From positions 248,001-312,000 of the forward strand of contig CANKZJ010000001.1 of the NCBI GenBank assembly GCA_947488605.1: a stretch of DNA of 64,000 bases. Direction: 5' to 3'. The DNA is from an uncultured Paracoccaceae bacterium (GTDB taxonomy: Bacteria > Pseudomonadota > Alphaproteobacteria > Rhodobacterales > Rhodobacteraceae). A program made the translations under genes and the position numbers. The notes under the pieces were generated by a model. It was not told the DNA's origin. It worked only from the letters and a program-made list of their open reading frames with translations, and did not search any database. Shown here in pieces: positions 30,618-41,035 of the stretch; position 1 is the first letter of the stretch; each line of letters opens with the position of its first letter.

Positions 30618-32126
30618 ATGGCGCTTTTGCCCGACTATGACCACTTTGCCCAAGGCTATGACGCGGGCGCCAATCAAGTGGTCTACACGCGAATCGCTGC
30701 TGATCTGGACACGCCCGTATCTTTGATGCTGAAACTGTCTGGCGCTGGCACGAATGCCTTTATGTTGGAAAGCGTGACTGGCGGCGAGGTGCGCGGGCGC
30801 TACTCCATCGTTGGTATGAACCCTGATCTGATTTGGGAATGCCGCGGCACGTCTTCGCGGGTCAATCGCAGCGCGCGTTTTGATGACACAGCCTTTGCGC
30901 CAATGGATGATGACCCGCTGACGGCACTGCGCGCGTTGATCGCGGAATCGCGGATTGATCTGCCCGCTGATCTTCCCGCGGCCTCAGCCGGTCTTTTTGG
31001 CTATCTGGGCTATGATATGATCCGGCTGATCGAACATCTGCCTGATATCAATCCAGATCCTTTGGGATTACCCGATGCGATGATGCTGCGGCCTTCTGTT
31101 GTGGCGGTTCTTGACGGTGTGAAAGGCGACGTGATCTTGGTCGCCCCCGCTTATGTAAACTCCGGGCTGTCAGCACATGCGGCCTATGCGCAAGCAGCGG
31201 AACGTGTGATGGACGCACAGCGCGCGCTTGAACGCCCGATGCCAAGTGAAGCCCGTGATCTGGCCGAACCCGCACCTGTCGCGCCACCAACATCAAACTT
31301 TAGCCATGACGCCTATTTGGCAGCGGTGGACAAAGCCAAAGACTACATCAGGGCGGGCGATATCTTTCAGGTCGTCCCATCACAGCGCTGGACGCAAGAT
31401 TTCCCTGAACCGCCCTTTGCGCTTTACCGCTCTTTACGGCGCACGAACCCATCACCGTTCATGTTCTTCTTTAACTTCGGTGGCTTTCAGGTCATCGGTG
31501 CTAGCCCCGAAATCCTTGTCCGCGTCTTTGGCAAAGAGGTCACGATCCGCCCAATTGCCGGAACACGACCACGCGGTGCGACGCCCCAAGAGGATAACGC
31601 AAACGAAGCGGATTTGATGGCCGACAAAAAGGAACTGGCCGAACATTTGATGCTGCTCGATCTGGGCCGCAATGACACCGGTAAGGTCAGCAAAATCGGG
31701 ACCGTGCGCCCGACTGAACAATTTATCGTCGAACGCTACAGCCATGTCATGCACATCGTCTCGAACGTGGTGGGTGAGTTGGCCGATGACCAAGATGCGC
31801 TCAGCGCGTTCTTTGCAGGTATGCCGGCGGGCACGGTCTCAGGTGCGCCCAAAGTGCGGGCGATGGAAATCATCGACGAACTGGAACCAGAAAAACGCGG
31901 TGTCTATGGCGGTGGATGCGGGTATTTCAGCGCCAATGGCGACATGGACATGTGCATCGCACTGCGCACAGCCGTTTTGCAGGATGAAAAACTGTATATT
32001 CAGGCCGGTGGCGGTGTCGTCTACGACAGTGATCCAGAGGCAGAATACCAAGAAACCGTCCATAAATCCAACGCGATCAGAAAAGCCGCCGCAGATGCGA
32101 CAATGTTCCGAGGCAGCGGAAATTAG
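30618..32126 (+). CDS. trpE: Anthranilate synthase component I
   Basis: Converts chorismate to anthranilate with ammonia delivered by TrpG; first committed step of tryptophan synthesis. The 502 residues carry the N-terminal feedback element (AFMLESVTGGEVRGRYS, related to LLESx10S), and the chorismate-binding domain with FQVVPSQRW near 250, IAGTRPRGATPQEDN near 312, LMLLDLGRNDTGKVS and AGTVSGAPKVRAMEIIDELEP, ending YGGGCGYFS and QAGGGVVYDSDP. It lies 9 bases after the PpiD-like gene and is separated from trpG by bchJ-bchE and a deacetylase gene. It overlaps bchJ tail to tail. Confidence 0.97.
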   Translation: MALLPDYDHFAQGYDAGANQVVYTRIAADLDTPVSLMLKLSGAGTNAFMLESVTGGEVRGRYSIVGMNPDLIWECRGTSSRVNRSARFDDTAFAPMDDDPLTALRALIAESRIDLPADLPAASAGLFGYLGYDMIRLIEHLPDINPDPLGLPDAMMLRPSVVAVLDGVKGDVILVAPAYVNSGLSAHAAYAQAAERVMDAQRALERPMPSEARDLAEPAPVAPPTSNFSHDAYLAAVDKAKDYIRAGDIFQVVPSQRWTQDFPEPPFALYRSLRRTNPSPFMFFFNFGGFQVIGASPEILVRVFGKEVTIRPIAGTRPRGATPQEDNANEADLMADKKELAEHLMLLDLGRNDTGKVSKIGTVRPTEQFIVERYSHVMHIVSNVVGELADDQDALSAFFAGMPAGTVSGAPKVRAMEIIDELEPEKRGVYGGGCGYFSANGDMDMCIALRTAVLQDEKLYIQAGGGVVYDSDPEAEYQETVHKSNAIRKAAADATMFRGSGN

Positions 32127-32719
32127 GGGTCGTCGCGCCGCAAGCTAAACCTGCACGCATCTGCACCGGTCGCACAGCAAGTATCTTCTGTGCAGCGCAA
32201 GCGATCATCAACCAAAGCCCTAAATAACCCTTCAAAAACTGCACTATGCCAATGGCACAACGGCGTCGCACTTGGTTCCCCGCGCACGATTGGGTTGTCA
32301 GCAATTTCAAACGACAGCGGCCCCGCGACGCGAAATTCACCTGACCCGGAGAACGTCCACGCATGTTTGGCAATCGCCTTCGCCAAAAGTGGACCGGACA
32401 ATGCTGCGGGCAAGATGCGCAAAAGCACTTGCGCGGCGTTTGGAATCCGTTTTGCGAGGATATAGCGCGCAGTCCGCTCACCTGCGGCCCACGCTAAAGA
32501 GGGCGCTAACTCCGGATCGATCGTCCGCAACGCTTGGTGTACGCGCGCTGCTGGTGCCTCGTCCATCATGCCTGCATCGCTTGGTGGCTCAAAAACCCCG
32601 GCGGCAGCCATGACTTGATCACGAAACTGCGCGCCCCCCGCTTGCTCAAGAACCGGCAGAAGCTGCAGAATTGCGTTCGGCCCAATTAGGCCCGATGTGC
32701 GGTTTGTACCATCAAGCAT
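32123..32719 (-). CDS. bchJ: BchJ (4-vinyl reductase-like V4R protein)
   Basis: A 198-residue protein of the bacteriochlorophyll pathway. The C-terminal half is a V4R (vinyl-4-reductase) small-molecule-binding domain ending with the cysteine cluster [16 protein letters not shown]. BchJ was first described as 4-vinyl reductase; later work suggests BciA/BciB do this job and that BchJ may help by carrying tetrapyrrole substrate. ATG 32719 overlaps the bchE stop by 8 bases, so it is translationally coupled; the longer frame upstream only shadows bchE. It ends convergent with trpE. Confidence 0.9.
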   Translation of the reverse strand: MLDGTNRTSGLIGPNAILQLLPVLEQAGGAQFRDQVMAAAGVFEPPSDAGMMDEAPAARVHQALRTIDPELAPSLAWAAGERTARYILAKRIPNAAQVLLRILPAALSGPLLAKAIAKHAWTFSGSGEFRVAGPLSFEIADNPIVRGEPSATPLCHWHSAVFEGLFRALVDDRLRCTEDTCCATGADACRFSLRRDDP

Positions 32720-34376
32720 CTTCCATCTGCTCCGATCCACCACCGCAGGCTTTGATATGCGCACCATTGGGCATTTTGAAATTAGCGTTGCGCTCCAGGG
32801 CACGCTCTTTGCCTTGCGCACGAACGGCAGCACGGCGTTCTGCGGCTTTCGCAGCTTTGTCCGCGCTTGCCTCCCAATCGTCCATCTGCGCTTCGGCGAT
32901 GGTCCGGGTCTCGTCAAATTGGAAATCGAGGTTATTTTTGGATTGCGGTCCCGTATAGCCAACCTTGCCCAGATCATAGAACGTCCGCGCAAACCCTGCT
33001 TTCATGAACGCTTTCAGACACCCCAACAAATACCTGCGGCGGAAACCTGTGCCCCGCCAAGGATAGTGGAACAGCGCCTTTTTCATATAAAATCGGCGAT
33101 AGTTGTTCATCACACCGTCCAACAATTCACCGCGCTCCATTGCTGCCGGTTTCATGATCGGGGTGACAAAGTTGTAGCGGCTGAAGTCAAAGACCTCGAC
33201 CTTGTCCTTGAGTTCTTGAAACAGCGGCGTGAACGGCCAAGGAGTGTACATTGCCCAGTTGGCAAGGTCTGGTTGCCAGTCCCACGCCATCTTGTAGGTT
33301 TCATTCAACGTCTCGGGTGTTTCATTATCAAGCCCGACAATGAACTGCGCTTCGACCAGAATATCGGCTTCGCGCAAAAGGCGGATCGCTTCTTTATTCT
33401 CTTCAACCTTGGTTTCTTTGTTGAATTGGTCGAGCTTCATCTGCGCTGCAGCTTCGGTGCCAAGACTGACATGCACCAATCCGGCCTTACGGTAGAACTT
33501 TAGCAATTCGCGGTCGCGGTAGATATCCGTGACACGGGTGTTGATCCCCCATTTGACCTTATCTGGTAGACCGCGTGCGATCAGCTCTTCGCAGAATTGG
33601 ATAAACTTCTTGCGGTTGATGGTAGGTTCTTCGTCGGCCAGAATAAAGAAACCAACGTCTTGTTCGTTTACCAAGCGCTCAATCTCATCAACAACCTTTT
33701 TGGGGTCGCGCACACGGTAATCGCGCCAGAACTTCCACTGGCTGCAAAACGAACAGGTAAACGGGCAACCACGGGCCATATTCGGGATCGCGACGCGCGT
33801 GTTAAGCGGGATATAGATATACTTTTCCCACTCTAGAATGGTCCAGTCAGGTTCAATCCCATCAAGGTCCTTTACGGTGCTCGCAGCCGGGGTCGCTACG
33901 ATCTCGCCTTCATCAATAAAAGCCAGACCTTTGATCTGCCGCTTTTCTGCAGGCCACCCGCCATCACGCACTGCGCACATCAATTCCGTCAGAATCTCTT
34001 CGCCTTCACCGCGCACGATGACATCAACCCAAGGGGCCTCGGACAGCACTTGTTTGTACATAAAGGTCGCATGGACGCCGCCCATCATACGCAGTGCATT
34101 TGGCGCTTGCTCTTGTGCGATGCGCAGAACTTCCTCCGCCTTATAGATCGAAGGCGTAATGGCCGTGACGCCCACGACGTCCGGTTGCAATGCGGCTATG
34201 TTCTCGGCCAAAACCGCGTCAGTCAGGTCGTTGGTCATAGCATCAATAAAGTGAATATCGTCAAAGCCAACACGGCGAAGCGAGCCGGTAAGGTAGGCAA
34301 CCCATGCTGGTGGCCAACTGCCTGCGATCTCGGCCCCACCCGAGCGGTAATTGGGGTGAACAAACAAAATGCGCAT
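32712..34376 (-). CDS. bchE: Mg-protoporphyrin IX monomethyl ester oxidative cyclase, oxygen-independent
   Basis: Forms the isocyclic fifth ring of bacteriochlorophyll using water as oxygen source. The 554-residue enzyme has an N-terminal cobalamin-binding domain ([38 protein letters not shown]) and a radical SAM domain with the cluster ligands C204, C208 and C211 in [10 protein letters not shown]. The order and length match BchE and not the di-iron cyclase AcsF. Cobalamin and SAM are both needed. It forms a two-gene unit with bchJ. No other photosynthesis genes are in this window, so the pair lies apart from the main photosynthesis cluster. PpsR- and FNR-type sites precede it. Confidence 0.97.
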   Translation of the reverse strand: MRILFVHPNYRSGGAEIAGSWPPAWVAYLTGSLRRVGFDDIHFIDAMTNDLTDAVLAENIAALQPDVVGVTAITPSIYKAEEVLRIAQEQAPNALRMMGGVHATFMYKQVLSEAPWVDVIVRGEGEEILTELMCAVRDGGWPAEKRQIKGLAFIDEGEIVATPAASTVKDLDGIEPDWTILEWEKYIYIPLNTRVAIPNMARGCPFTCSFCSQWKFWRDYRVRDPKKVVDEIERLVNEQDVGFFILADEEPTINRKKFIQFCEELIARGLPDKVKWGINTRVTDIYRDRELLKFYRKAGLVHVSLGTEAAAQMKLDQFNKETKVEENKEAIRLLREADILVEAQFIVGLDNETPETLNETYKMAWDWQPDLANWAMYTPWPFTPLFQELKDKVEVFDFSRYNFVTPIMKPAAMERGELLDGVMNNYRRFYMKKALFHYPWRGTGFRRRYLLGCLKAFMKAGFARTFYDLGKVGYTGPQSKNNLDFQFDETRTIAEAQMDDWEASADKAAKAAERRAAVRAQGKERALERNANFKMPNGAHIKACGGGSEQMEDA

Positions 34377-34392
34377 CGACGACTCTCCTTGC

Positions 34393-34410
34393 TGTAAGTC
34401 TAGATTTACA
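34393..34410. promoter_or_regulatory. PpsR/CrtJ-type site 1 upstream of bchE
   Basis: TGTAAGTCTAGATTTACA fits the TGT-N12-ACA consensus of the PpsR/CrtJ repressor, with TGTAA and TTACA as inverted arms. It lies 16 bases before the bchE start. Together with the second site 8 bases away it gives the tandem arrangement known to allow cooperative binding. Confidence 0.8.
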
Positions 34411-34418
34411 CTTTTGAC

Positions 34419-34436
34419 TGTCAGATTTTATTGACA
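34419..34436. promoter_or_regulatory. PpsR/CrtJ-type site 2 upstream of bchE
   Basis: TGTCA-N8-TGACA, a perfect inverted repeat and one of the best forms of the PpsR consensus. It overlaps the FNR box at 34431-34444 by six bases, so the two regulators could compete. Confidence 0.85.
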
Positions 34437-34444
34437 TAGATCAA
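34431..34444. promoter_or_regulatory. FNR/FnrL box upstream of bchE
   Basis: TTGACATAGATCAA matches TTGAT-N4-ATCAA in 9 of 10 fixed positions. FnrL is the oxygen-sensing activator of Rhodobacter relatives. A site here, 55-68 bases before the start codon, would let low oxygen activate the oxygen-independent cyclase. Confidence 0.8.
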
Positions 34445-34579
34445 ATCATGCAAGGAGCCATCAAGTTTTCCCCTCTCGCAGAAAAACTAGCGAAAGCTTA
34501 ACAAGTGAATTCAACAAATATTATGATTTCATAACAATGCGTTGGGTGTGATACCTAATTGACCCCAATGCACCACTGT

Positions 34580-36199
34580 CTACTCAGACGCGGCCAACAA
34601 CACAGCTGATGCTGGTGCGATCAGCAGGGTGTCTTGGTCATTTCCAGCCGCCCAATCACGCAATGCGGCGAAAGTTTCTGGCTTCATGCGTGCTAGTAAA
34701 ACGACCCCGCCAGTCTGCCGCGCGCGGACAGCTGCCTGATCCAACCCGCGTGTAATCGCGCGTGCGTCTTCACCGCCAGCATCCAAATCACGCTGAATAA
34801 CAGCGGATGGTATGCCCTCATCTTGGGCCGTGCGCGCGGCACCACCTAGTCCACGTTGGACGGTGACAAACCCACGACCTTCAGCGGCGAGGATTTCCAT
34901 AACCTGTGCCGTCACACTGCGGTTATTCTGCACCACGCCCGTACCATCCGAGAAAAGCATTGCGGCCTCAGGAACAATATCAAAGGCAGACTGGAATGTG
35001 ATTTCAACATCCGAGGGCTGCGCGCCCTCAGGTAAGGAGATTTGCATTGCAACTTCAAAGCCAGCTGCGCGATAGGCATCGGCACGGCTTCGCGCGCCTT
35101 GCGCCAGCGCATCAACCGCAATCGTTGGTGCAAAGCCAAGATCGGCAAGCCCTGCCACGTCTGCGGCACCATCGTCCAACAAAACAATTGAAATAACGGG
35201 CAGATTATCCGGGTTCTCAAAATCGGTAGCAAACCGCTCCAGCGCTGGCGCAATCTGCTCCGGTGCGGCATCTGTCTCGACCGCGTCGTCATCGTCGGAT
35301 GGGGTCACTGCTAGCCGGTTCACGCGCACTTGGGTATTCGTTTGCGGCGCGGCTACACCCTCGGCTTCGTCTTGTGCGATGATGATCTCAGGCTCGGGCT
35401 GTGGTGTTGGCTCGGGCGCAGGCTCAATCACCACGATGGAAGGTGCGGGATCCGAGATCTCTTGGTCGCCTAAGATAACCGTATCCGGCAGAGGTGTCGT
35501 AGCAGTTACAGTCGCAGGGGCTTGCGGTTCCTCAACCATAACTTCAGCCACAACAGTGTCGGCGGCCTCGGTCTGAACCTGCGGTGGCTTACTGGCCGCA
35601 GGATCTTCAGTGATAATCAACTCATCAATTGGTGGGGGTGGTGTTTCAAGAATAACGATCAGCGGCGCGTCTACTTCGGGATCTTGCGCCGCCTCCGCAG
35701 AAGGGCTCTCAATGACGATGACTTCCGTGACCGCCTCAGGGGACTTCACCGATGGTGATGGCGTCACGACATCCATTGCATCTGCGGTCTGCGGCGTTTG
35801 TGGTGCCTCGCTGACCAAAGGTGCCGAGACGGCATCGTCCACATCGCTTGATAACGTCGCCGGTGCCGCATCCGCAGGGGCATCAAGGGCGGTTTCGACA
35901 TCGGCTACAAGCGGCAGTTCAGCAGACTGAGTTGATACATCCGGTGCAACATCATCAAGAACAGGATCGGCGACGCGCGGGGCTTGCGCCAAAAATTCTG
36001 GTGCAGGTTCCTTTGTCACGGTTACAGACACCGACGTGCTTGACGTGTCTGGTGTAAGTTCCGGTGCCACCAATTGTGGCGCGGCTGGGCCTTGCGCAAA
36101 CACAGGCTGCTCATTTGCCAGCGAGACAACGCTCAAGCCCAATCCGCCAAGGATCAACGCCCAAAACCCTCCTTCAACGAAGCCCTTCATCTTGCCCAC
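34580..36199 (-). CDS. Divergent polysaccharide deacetylase family protein
   Basis: A 539-residue envelope protein. Residues 10-30 form a transmembrane or signal anchor (GGFWALILGGLGLSVVSLA). Residues 40-310 are a low-complexity, acidic, proline- and alanine-rich periplasmic stretch with repeated words such as EAPQTPQT, ETPPPPIDEL and EPAPEPTPQPEPE. The last 210 residues form the divergent polysaccharide deacetylase (YibQ-like) domain: VISIVLLDDGAAD, GFAPTIAVD, YRAAGFEVAMQISLPEG and a closing ALRDWAAGNDQDTLLIAPASAVLLA. Classical deacetylase catalytic residues are not obvious. The role is presumably at the peptidoglycan or envelope. It is in the same direction as bchE but 203 bases away. Confidence 0.85.
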   Translation of the reverse strand: MGKMKGFVEGGFWALILGGLGLSVVSLANEQPVFAQGPAAPQLVAPELTPDTSSTSVSVTVTKEPAPEFLAQAPRVADPVLDDVAPDVSTQSAELPLVADVETALDAPADAAPATLSSDVDDAVSAPLVSEAPQTPQTADAMDVVTPSPSVKSPEAVTEVIVIESPSAEAAQDPEVDAPLIVILETPPPPIDELIITEDPAASKPPQVQTEAADTVVAEVMVEEPQAPATVTATTPLPDTVILGDQEISDPAPSIVVIEPAPEPTPQPEPEIIIAQDEAEGVAAPQTNTQVRVNRLAVTPSDDDDAVETDAAPEQIAPALERFATDFENPDNLPVISIVLLDDGAADVAGLADLGFAPTIAVDALAQGARSRADAYRAAGFEVAMQISLPEGAQPSDVEITFQSAFDIVPEAAMLFSDGTGVVQNNRSVTAQVMEILAAEGRGFVTVQRGLGGAARTAQDEGIPSAVIQRDLDAGGEDARAITRGLDQAAVRARQTGGVVLLARMKPETFAALRDWAAGNDQDTLLIAPASAVLLAASE

Positions 36200-36313
36200 A
36201 CCTTTGAGTTCGACCTTGACGCCACCACGCGACCCGGCCCATGTATAACAAGCTTATATCGCCCTCTTGCGGGGCGGCGGTAGTCCCTTTTTGCACCTGC
36301 GCGAGATTTCACC

Positions 36314-36895
36314 ATGCTGCTTTTGATCGATAACTACGACAGCTTCACATATAACCTTGTTCACTACCTCGGTGAGTTGGGTGCAGACGTCGTCGTGAAA
36401 CGCAACGATGCCCTTGATGTGCAAGAGGCAATGGCGATGCGACCCGAGGCGATTATGCTGTCACCTGGTCCCGGCGTGCCTGCGCAAGCCGGGATTTGTC
36501 TGGCTCTGGTCCACGCAGCGGCTGAGACAAAAACGCCACTCATTGGAGTGTGTTTGGGCCATCAGGCGATCGGTGAGGCCTTCGGTGGCGAAATCGTGCG
36601 CTGCCACGAGATCGTTCACGGCAAGATGGGCAGCATGCAGCACACGGCCAAGGGGGTGTTTGCGGACTTGCCCAGCCCGTTTGAGGCAACGCGCTATCAT
36701 TCGCTCGTTGTCGACCGCGACACCCTGCCCGACAGCCTCGAGATTACCGCCGAGCTGGAAGACGGGACCATCATGGGCCTTCAGCACCGCGAATTGCCTA
36801 TTCATGGCGTCCAGTTTCACCCCGAAAGCATCCGGTCCGAGCATGGTCACAAGATGCTGGATAATTTCCTTAAGACGACAAAGGTGCCCGCATGA
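36314..36895 (+). CDS. trpG: Anthranilate synthase component II (glutamine amidotransferase)
   Basis: Supplies ammonia from glutamine to TrpE. The 193 residues are a class I amidotransferase: [20 protein letters not shown] at the start, [13 protein letters not shown] near 52, nucleophile cysteine in [15 protein letters not shown] near 80 and the His/Glu pair in [13 protein letters not shown] near 170. First gene of a tightly overlapping series trpG-trpD-ung-trpC-moaC-moeA, with ATGA overlap to trpD. Promoter elements in the 114-base gap upstream were not clear. No leader peptide rich in tryptophan was seen. Confidence 0.96.
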   Translation: MLLLIDNYDSFTYNLVHYLGELGADVVVKRNDALDVQEAMAMRPEAIMLSPGPGVPAQAGICLALVHAAAETKTPLIGVCLGHQAIGEAFGGEIVRCHEIVHGKMGSMQHTAKGVFADLPSPFEATRYHSLVVDRDTLPDSLEITAELEDGTIMGLQHRELPIHGVQFHPESIRSEHGHKMLDNFLKTTKVPA

Positions 36896-37908
36896 GCGAT
36901 GCCATGAAGCCTCTCATTTTTGCAGCCTCCGAGGGGCCATTGTCGCGCGCGCAAGCGGAAGAGGCTTTTGGTTATCTATTTGAGGGTGCAGCAACACCCG
37001 CGCAAATCGGCGGTTTCTTGATGGCGCTGCGGACGCGCGGCGAATCTGTAGCGGAATATGCCGCCGCTGCCGCCGTCATGCGTGCGCATTGCATCCCTGT
37101 CAAAGCGCCAGAAGGTGCGATGGATATCGTCGGCACAGGTGGCGACGGCAAACACACGTTGAACATCTCCACAGCAACCGCATTCGTTGTTGCAGGTGCC
37201 GGCGTTCCCGTCGCAAAACACGGCAACCGCAACCTGTCATCAAAGTCGGGCACCGCAGATGTACAGGGCGCTTTGGGCATCAATGTCATGGTCGGACCCG
37301 AAGTGGTCGAGCAAGCCATCGCAGAGGCCGGGATCGGCTTTATGATGGCCCCCATGCATCACCCGGCGATGAGACATGTGGGGCCTATCCGTGTTGAACT
37401 TGGATCAAAAACGATCTTTAACATATTGGGACCATTAACAAATCCAGCTGGCGTGAAGCGGCAACTGACCGGTGCTTTTGCCCCAGACCTTATTCACCCG
37501 ATGGCTGAAACGCTTCAACAACTGGGGACTGAAAAAGCTTGGCTCGTGCACGGCAGCGATGGCACGGATGAGATCACCATCTGCGGGCCAACCGCGGTCG
37601 CAGCGCTGGAGAATGGCAGAATCACATCGCGCGAAATTCATCCCGAAGATGCTGGTCTACCCGTGCATAATTTCCGCGATATTCTTGGCGGCACGCCTGA
37701 GGAAAACGCGGTGGCCCTTAACGCCCTATTGGATGGTGCGGCGGGTGCCTACCGCGACGCAGTGCTATTGAACGCGGCAGCGGCACTTGTTGTCGCTGAC
37801 AAGGCCGGCGATTTGAAGACAGGTGTCGATTTGGCGCGTGAAAGCATCGACAGCGGCAAAGCGAAGAAAGCCGTCACCGATTTGGCGCGTATTACCTCTG
37901 CGGCATAA
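36892..37908 (+). CDS. trpD: Anthranilate phosphoribosyltransferase
   Basis: Joins anthranilate and PRPP, the second step of the tryptophan pathway. The 338 residues show the class IV nucleoside phosphorylase-like fold with [18 protein letters not shown] near 80-97 (PRPP binding), [21 protein letters not shown] near 106-125 and [31 protein letters not shown] near 155-185. The length is normal. ATGA overlap to trpG and TAATG overlap to ung show strong translational coupling. Confidence 0.97.
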   Translation: MSDAMKPLIFAASEGPLSRAQAEEAFGYLFEGAATPAQIGGFLMALRTRGESVAEYAAAAAVMRAHCIPVKAPEGAMDIVGTGGDGKHTLNISTATAFVVAGAGVPVAKHGNRNLSSKSGTADVQGALGINVMVGPEVVEQAIAEAGIGFMMAPMHHPAMRHVGPIRVELGSKTIFNILGPLTNPAGVKRQLTGAFAPDLIHPMAETLQQLGTEKAWLVHGSDGTDEITICGPTAVAALENGRITSREIHPEDAGLPVHNFRDILGGTPEENAVALNALLDGAAGAYRDAVLLNAAAALVVADKAGDLKTGVDLARESIDSGKAKKAVTDLARITSAA

Positions 37909-38549
37909 TGTTTGACACATCACGCTTGAGGGCATGGACTGATCTGCCCTTCTTCAAAGATGATCTCGCCAAGATCGCCCGCAACGTCGGCAATAAAATT
38001 TTGCCTCCGCCGCAGCTAACCTTTGCTGCACTTGAGCGCACGCAACCGGATGCCACGCGCGTCGTGATCCTCGGCCAAGATCCCTACCACACGCCGGGCA
38101 AAGCCGATGGATTGGCATTCTCAATCCCGAATAGCTTCGACGGCAGGCTCGATAGCTTGGGTAATATCTTCAAAGAAATTCAAGATGATACAGGACACCA
38201 TCGCACAAAGACCGCACTGCATTATTGGGCGGATCAAGGTGTGCTGTTGCTGAACACGGCCCTCACCGTGCCACCCGGACAGCCCAAAGCGCATGCCAAA
38301 CTCGGCTGGTCGACACTGGTAGAACAAGTGCTACATCGGCTGAATGATCGCCCCCGGGCATGCGTTCTTTGGGGCGGTCCAGCGCAGGCCTATGCCCGCC
38401 ACCTTGGCCGCGATCATCTGATCCTGACATCTGCGCACCCTTCCCCGCTCTCGGCCTATCGCGGGTTTTTCGGGTCGCGCCCATTTTCAAAGGTGAACCA
38501 GTGGCTTATTGATCAAGACCAAGAGCCAATCAACTGGGCGGACCCATGA
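37908..38549 (+). CDS. ung: Uracil-DNA glycosylase, family 1
   Basis: Removes uracil from DNA, starting base excision repair. The 213 residues contain the water-activating motif GQDPYH (56-61, catalytic D58), [15 protein letters not shown] near 120, VLWGGPAQA and the DNA-intercalation loop [26 protein letters not shown] near 172-197. All family-1 features are present. Its place between trpD and trpC is unusual: it starts inside the trpD stop (TAATG) and overlaps trpC by 4 bases, so a DNA repair gene is translated within the tryptophan operon. Confidence 0.96.
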   Translation: MFDTSRLRAWTDLPFFKDDLAKIARNVGNKILPPPQLTFAALERTQPDATRVVILGQDPYHTPGKADGLAFSIPNSFDGRLDSLGNIFKEIQDDTGHHRTKTALHYWADQGVLLLNTALTVPPGQPKAHAKLGWSTLVEQVLHRLNDRPRACVLWGGPAQAYARHLGRDHLILTSAHPSPLSAYRGFFGSRPFSKVNQWLIDQDQEPINWADP

Positions 38550-39352
38550 GCGACATTCTGCAAAAGATCCAAACCTACAAGCTAGAAGAAGTCGCAGCCC
38601 GTAAGGCTACTGTGCCTTTGGCGGAGGTTGAGGCCATTGCCAAAGCTGCCCCGCCGACCCGCGGGTTCGCCGAAAGCCTCGCGAATGCCGCGCGTGACGG
38701 ATACGGGTTGATCGCCGAGATCAAGAAGGCCAGCCCGTCGAAAGGGTTGATCCGCGCAGATTTCGATCCCCCCGCCTTGGCCGAAGCTTACGCCGCTGGT
38801 GGCGCAACCTGCCTTTCGGTTTTGACAGACGGGCCGTCCTTTCAAGGTCACGACAGCTATTTGACGGCAGCGCGTTCTGCGGTTGATCTGCCTGCACTGC
38901 GCAAAGACTTCATGTACGACACCTATCAAGTCGCAGAAGCGCGCGCGCTTCACGCGGATTGTATCTTGATCATCATGGCCAGTGTCAGCGACGCACAAGC
39001 CCAAGAGCTAGAAGATGCAGCATTTGCGTGGGACATGGATGTGCTCATTGAGGTTCATGACGCCGCCGAGTTAGAGCGTGCAACCGCCCTTAAGTCCCCA
39101 TTAATGGGCATCAATAACCGCAATCTCAAGACCTTCGAGACAACACTGGATACCACCCGCATACTCTCAAAACTGGTGCCAACGGACCGCATGATCGTGT
39201 GTGAAAGCGGGCTGAACACACCAGAAGAGCTTGCCGATATGGCCCGCTATGGGGCGCGGACATTCCTGATTGGCGAAAGCTTGATGCGACAACAGGATGT
39301 GGCAAATGCCACGCGCCAACTGCTCGCCAATCCAGCAACAGGTATGATGTAA
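38546..39352 (+). CDS. trpC: Indole-3-glycerol phosphate synthase
   Basis: Closes the indole ring from CdRP in tryptophan synthesis. The 268-residue TIM barrel begins with the typical N-terminal helix ([18 protein letters not shown]), then [21 protein letters not shown] near 55-75, [17 protein letters not shown] near 90, [17 protein letters not shown] near 115, [18 protein letters not shown] near 190 and the phosphate-binding [26 protein letters not shown] near 220. It overlaps ung by 4 bases and moaC by one (TAATG). Confidence 0.97.
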   Translation: MSDILQKIQTYKLEEVAARKATVPLAEVEAIAKAAPPTRGFAESLANAARDGYGLIAEIKKASPSKGLIRADFDPPALAEAYAAGGATCLSVLTDGPSFQGHDSYLTAARSAVDLPALRKDFMYDTYQVAEARALHADCILIIMASVSDAQAQELEDAAFAWDMDVLIEVHDAAELERATALKSPLMGINNRNLKTFETTLDTTRILSKLVPTDRMIVCESGLNTPEELADMARYGARTFLIGESLMRQQDVANATRQLLANPATGMM

Positions 39353-39828
39353 TGACATCACTTTCGCATTTCGATGGCGACGGCAAAGCGCATATGGTTG
39401 ATGTGTCAGACAAACCCATGACCGACCGCACCGCCATCGCGGAAGGCTACATCAAGATGAGTGCGGCAACGCTTTCCCTCATTACCCAAGGCCGCGCCGA
39501 CAAAGGCGATGTGCTGGGGATCGCGCGAATTGCAGGCATTATGGGGGCCAAGAAGACGGCCGAACTGATCCCGCTATGTCACCCTTTGCCGATCACGAAA
39601 GTCGCCTTGGACTTGACCCCCGATGGCACCTTGCCCGGGGTCCGCATTGTGGCCACCGTTAAGACAGGTGGTCAGACAGGCGTCGAAATGGAAGCGTTGA
39701 CAGCCGTCAACATTGCCGCCCTGACTGTCTACGACATGGTCAAGGCCGTGCAAAAAGACATGGAGATCGGCGGCATCCGCCTGACGTTCAAAGATGGCGG
39801 AAAATCCGGTCGGTTTGAAAACCCATGA
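39352..39828 (+). CDS. moaC: Cyclic pyranopterin monophosphate synthase
   Basis: Second enzyme of molybdenum cofactor synthesis, converting the GTP-derived MoaA product to cPMP. The 158 residues show [20 protein letters not shown] near 11-30, [22 protein letters not shown] near 65-86 and [24 protein letters not shown] near 107-130, ending [15 protein letters not shown]. These are all diagnostic of MoaC. Its overlap with trpC (TAATG) and moeA (ATGA) links tryptophan and molybdopterin genes, an order often seen in Rhodobacteraceae. Confidence 0.97.
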   Translation: MTSLSHFDGDGKAHMVDVSDKPMTDRTAIAEGYIKMSAATLSLITQGRADKGDVLGIARIAGIMGAKKTAELIPLCHPLPITKVALDLTPDGTLPGVRIVATVKTGGQTGVEMEALTAVNIAALTVYDMVKAVQKDMEIGGIRLTFKDGGKSGRFENP

Positions 39829-40997
39829 TCTCGGTCGAAGAGGCACTTGCCGCACTTTTTGCACTTGTTTCGCCCGGTGACACCGAAGTCGTGCCATTGA
39901 CGCAAGCCAATGGCCGCGTCCTGGCACATGATGTGAAAGCCACACGCAACCAACCGCCATTTGCGGCCTCAGCGATGGACGGCTATGCGGTCAAAAAGGC
40001 GGATATCGCCCCCGGCGCCATCCTAGACGTGATCGGAGAAGCCGCAGCTGGCCATCGCTGGGACGGTACGGTCAATCCGGGACAAGCCGTGCGTATCTTT
40101 ACAGGGGCCCCTTTGCCCGACGGCACCAATCATGTCGTCATTCAAGAAAACGTCGCACGTATCAAGAACCAGATAACCCTTGACGCAAGTGCCAACGACA
40201 AATCGCACGTCCGCCCGGCTGGTGCTGATTTCGTGAAGGGTGATCCCTTGTCAGCGCCGCGTATGTTAGTTCCTGCGGACATCGCACTGCTGGCGTCCAT
40301 GAACATCGCGTCGGTTCCGGTGACGCGCAAACCCGTCATCGCCATCGTGGCCACAGGCGACGAACTGGTGCAACCCGGTGAGACCCCCGGTGAGGACCAG
40401 ATCATTGCCTCGAACAGCTATGGGCTGGCCGCGCTGTTCGAAAACCTTGGGGCGCATGCCCGGCTTTTGCCGATTGCGCGCGATAACGCGTCATCACTGG
40501 AACTGGCCTTTGATCTTGCCGCTGACGCTGACCTGATTGTTACGATCGGCGGGGCGTCGGTTGGCGATCATGATCTCGTTGGTGCTGTGGCGCAATCCAA
40601 AGGGTTGCAGCAATCCTTTTATAAAGTGGCGATGCGCCCCGGCAAACCGCTGATGGCAGGTCGCATCGGTGATGCTGCTATGATCGGCCTGCCCGGCAAT
40701 CCGGTCTCGGCGATGGTGTGCGGGCATGTTTTCCTCGCACCTGTTATCCGCAAAATGCTGGGGCTGGGCGAAAGCCCCGCCATCCGGCAAATAACAACGC
40801 TTGCCAAAGCAGTTGGGTCAAATGGACCGCGCGAGCATTACATGCGCGCATTTCAAGGGCCCGAAGGTGTAACGATATTTGATCGTCAAGACAGTGCCCT
40901 GCTAAGCGTCTTAGCCGATGCAAATTGTCTGGCTGTCCGTCCGATCAATGACCCCGCCAGAGACGCCGGACACGAAATAGAGATCATTCGCCTGTAA
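39825..40997 (+). CDS. moeA: Molybdopterin molybdenumtransferase
   Basis: Inserts molybdate into adenylylated molybdopterin. The 390 residues begin [14 protein letters not shown], then [16 protein letters not shown] near 45-60, [17 protein letters not shown] near 93, [28 protein letters not shown] in two parts near 185 and the substrate loop [17 protein letters not shown] near 240; [29 protein letters not shown] follows near 270. It ends the overlapping gene series. lexA begins 97 bases later behind its own promoter. Confidence 0.96.
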   Translation: MISVEEALAALFALVSPGDTEVVPLTQANGRVLAHDVKATRNQPPFAASAMDGYAVKKADIAPGAILDVIGEAAAGHRWDGTVNPGQAVRIFTGAPLPDGTNHVVIQENVARIKNQITLDASANDKSHVRPAGADFVKGDPLSAPRMLVPADIALLASMNIASVPVTRKPVIAIVATGDELVQPGETPGEDQIIASNSYGLAALFENLGAHARLLPIARDNASSLELAFDLAADADLIVTIGGASVGDHDLVGAVAQSKGLQQSFYKVAMRPGKPLMAGRIGDAAMIGLPGNPVSAMVCGHVFLAPVIRKMLGLGESPAIRQITTLAKAVGSNGPREHYMRAFQGPEGVTIFDRQDSALLSVLADANCLAVRPINDPARDAGHEIEIIRL

Positions 40998-41035
40998 ATC
41001 GCTCATGCCAGACTTTGCGAATTTGTACACCATAG

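Noticed and set aside
32697..33503. Plus-strand frame of 268 codons
   Set aside because: Shadow of bchE on the opposite strand.
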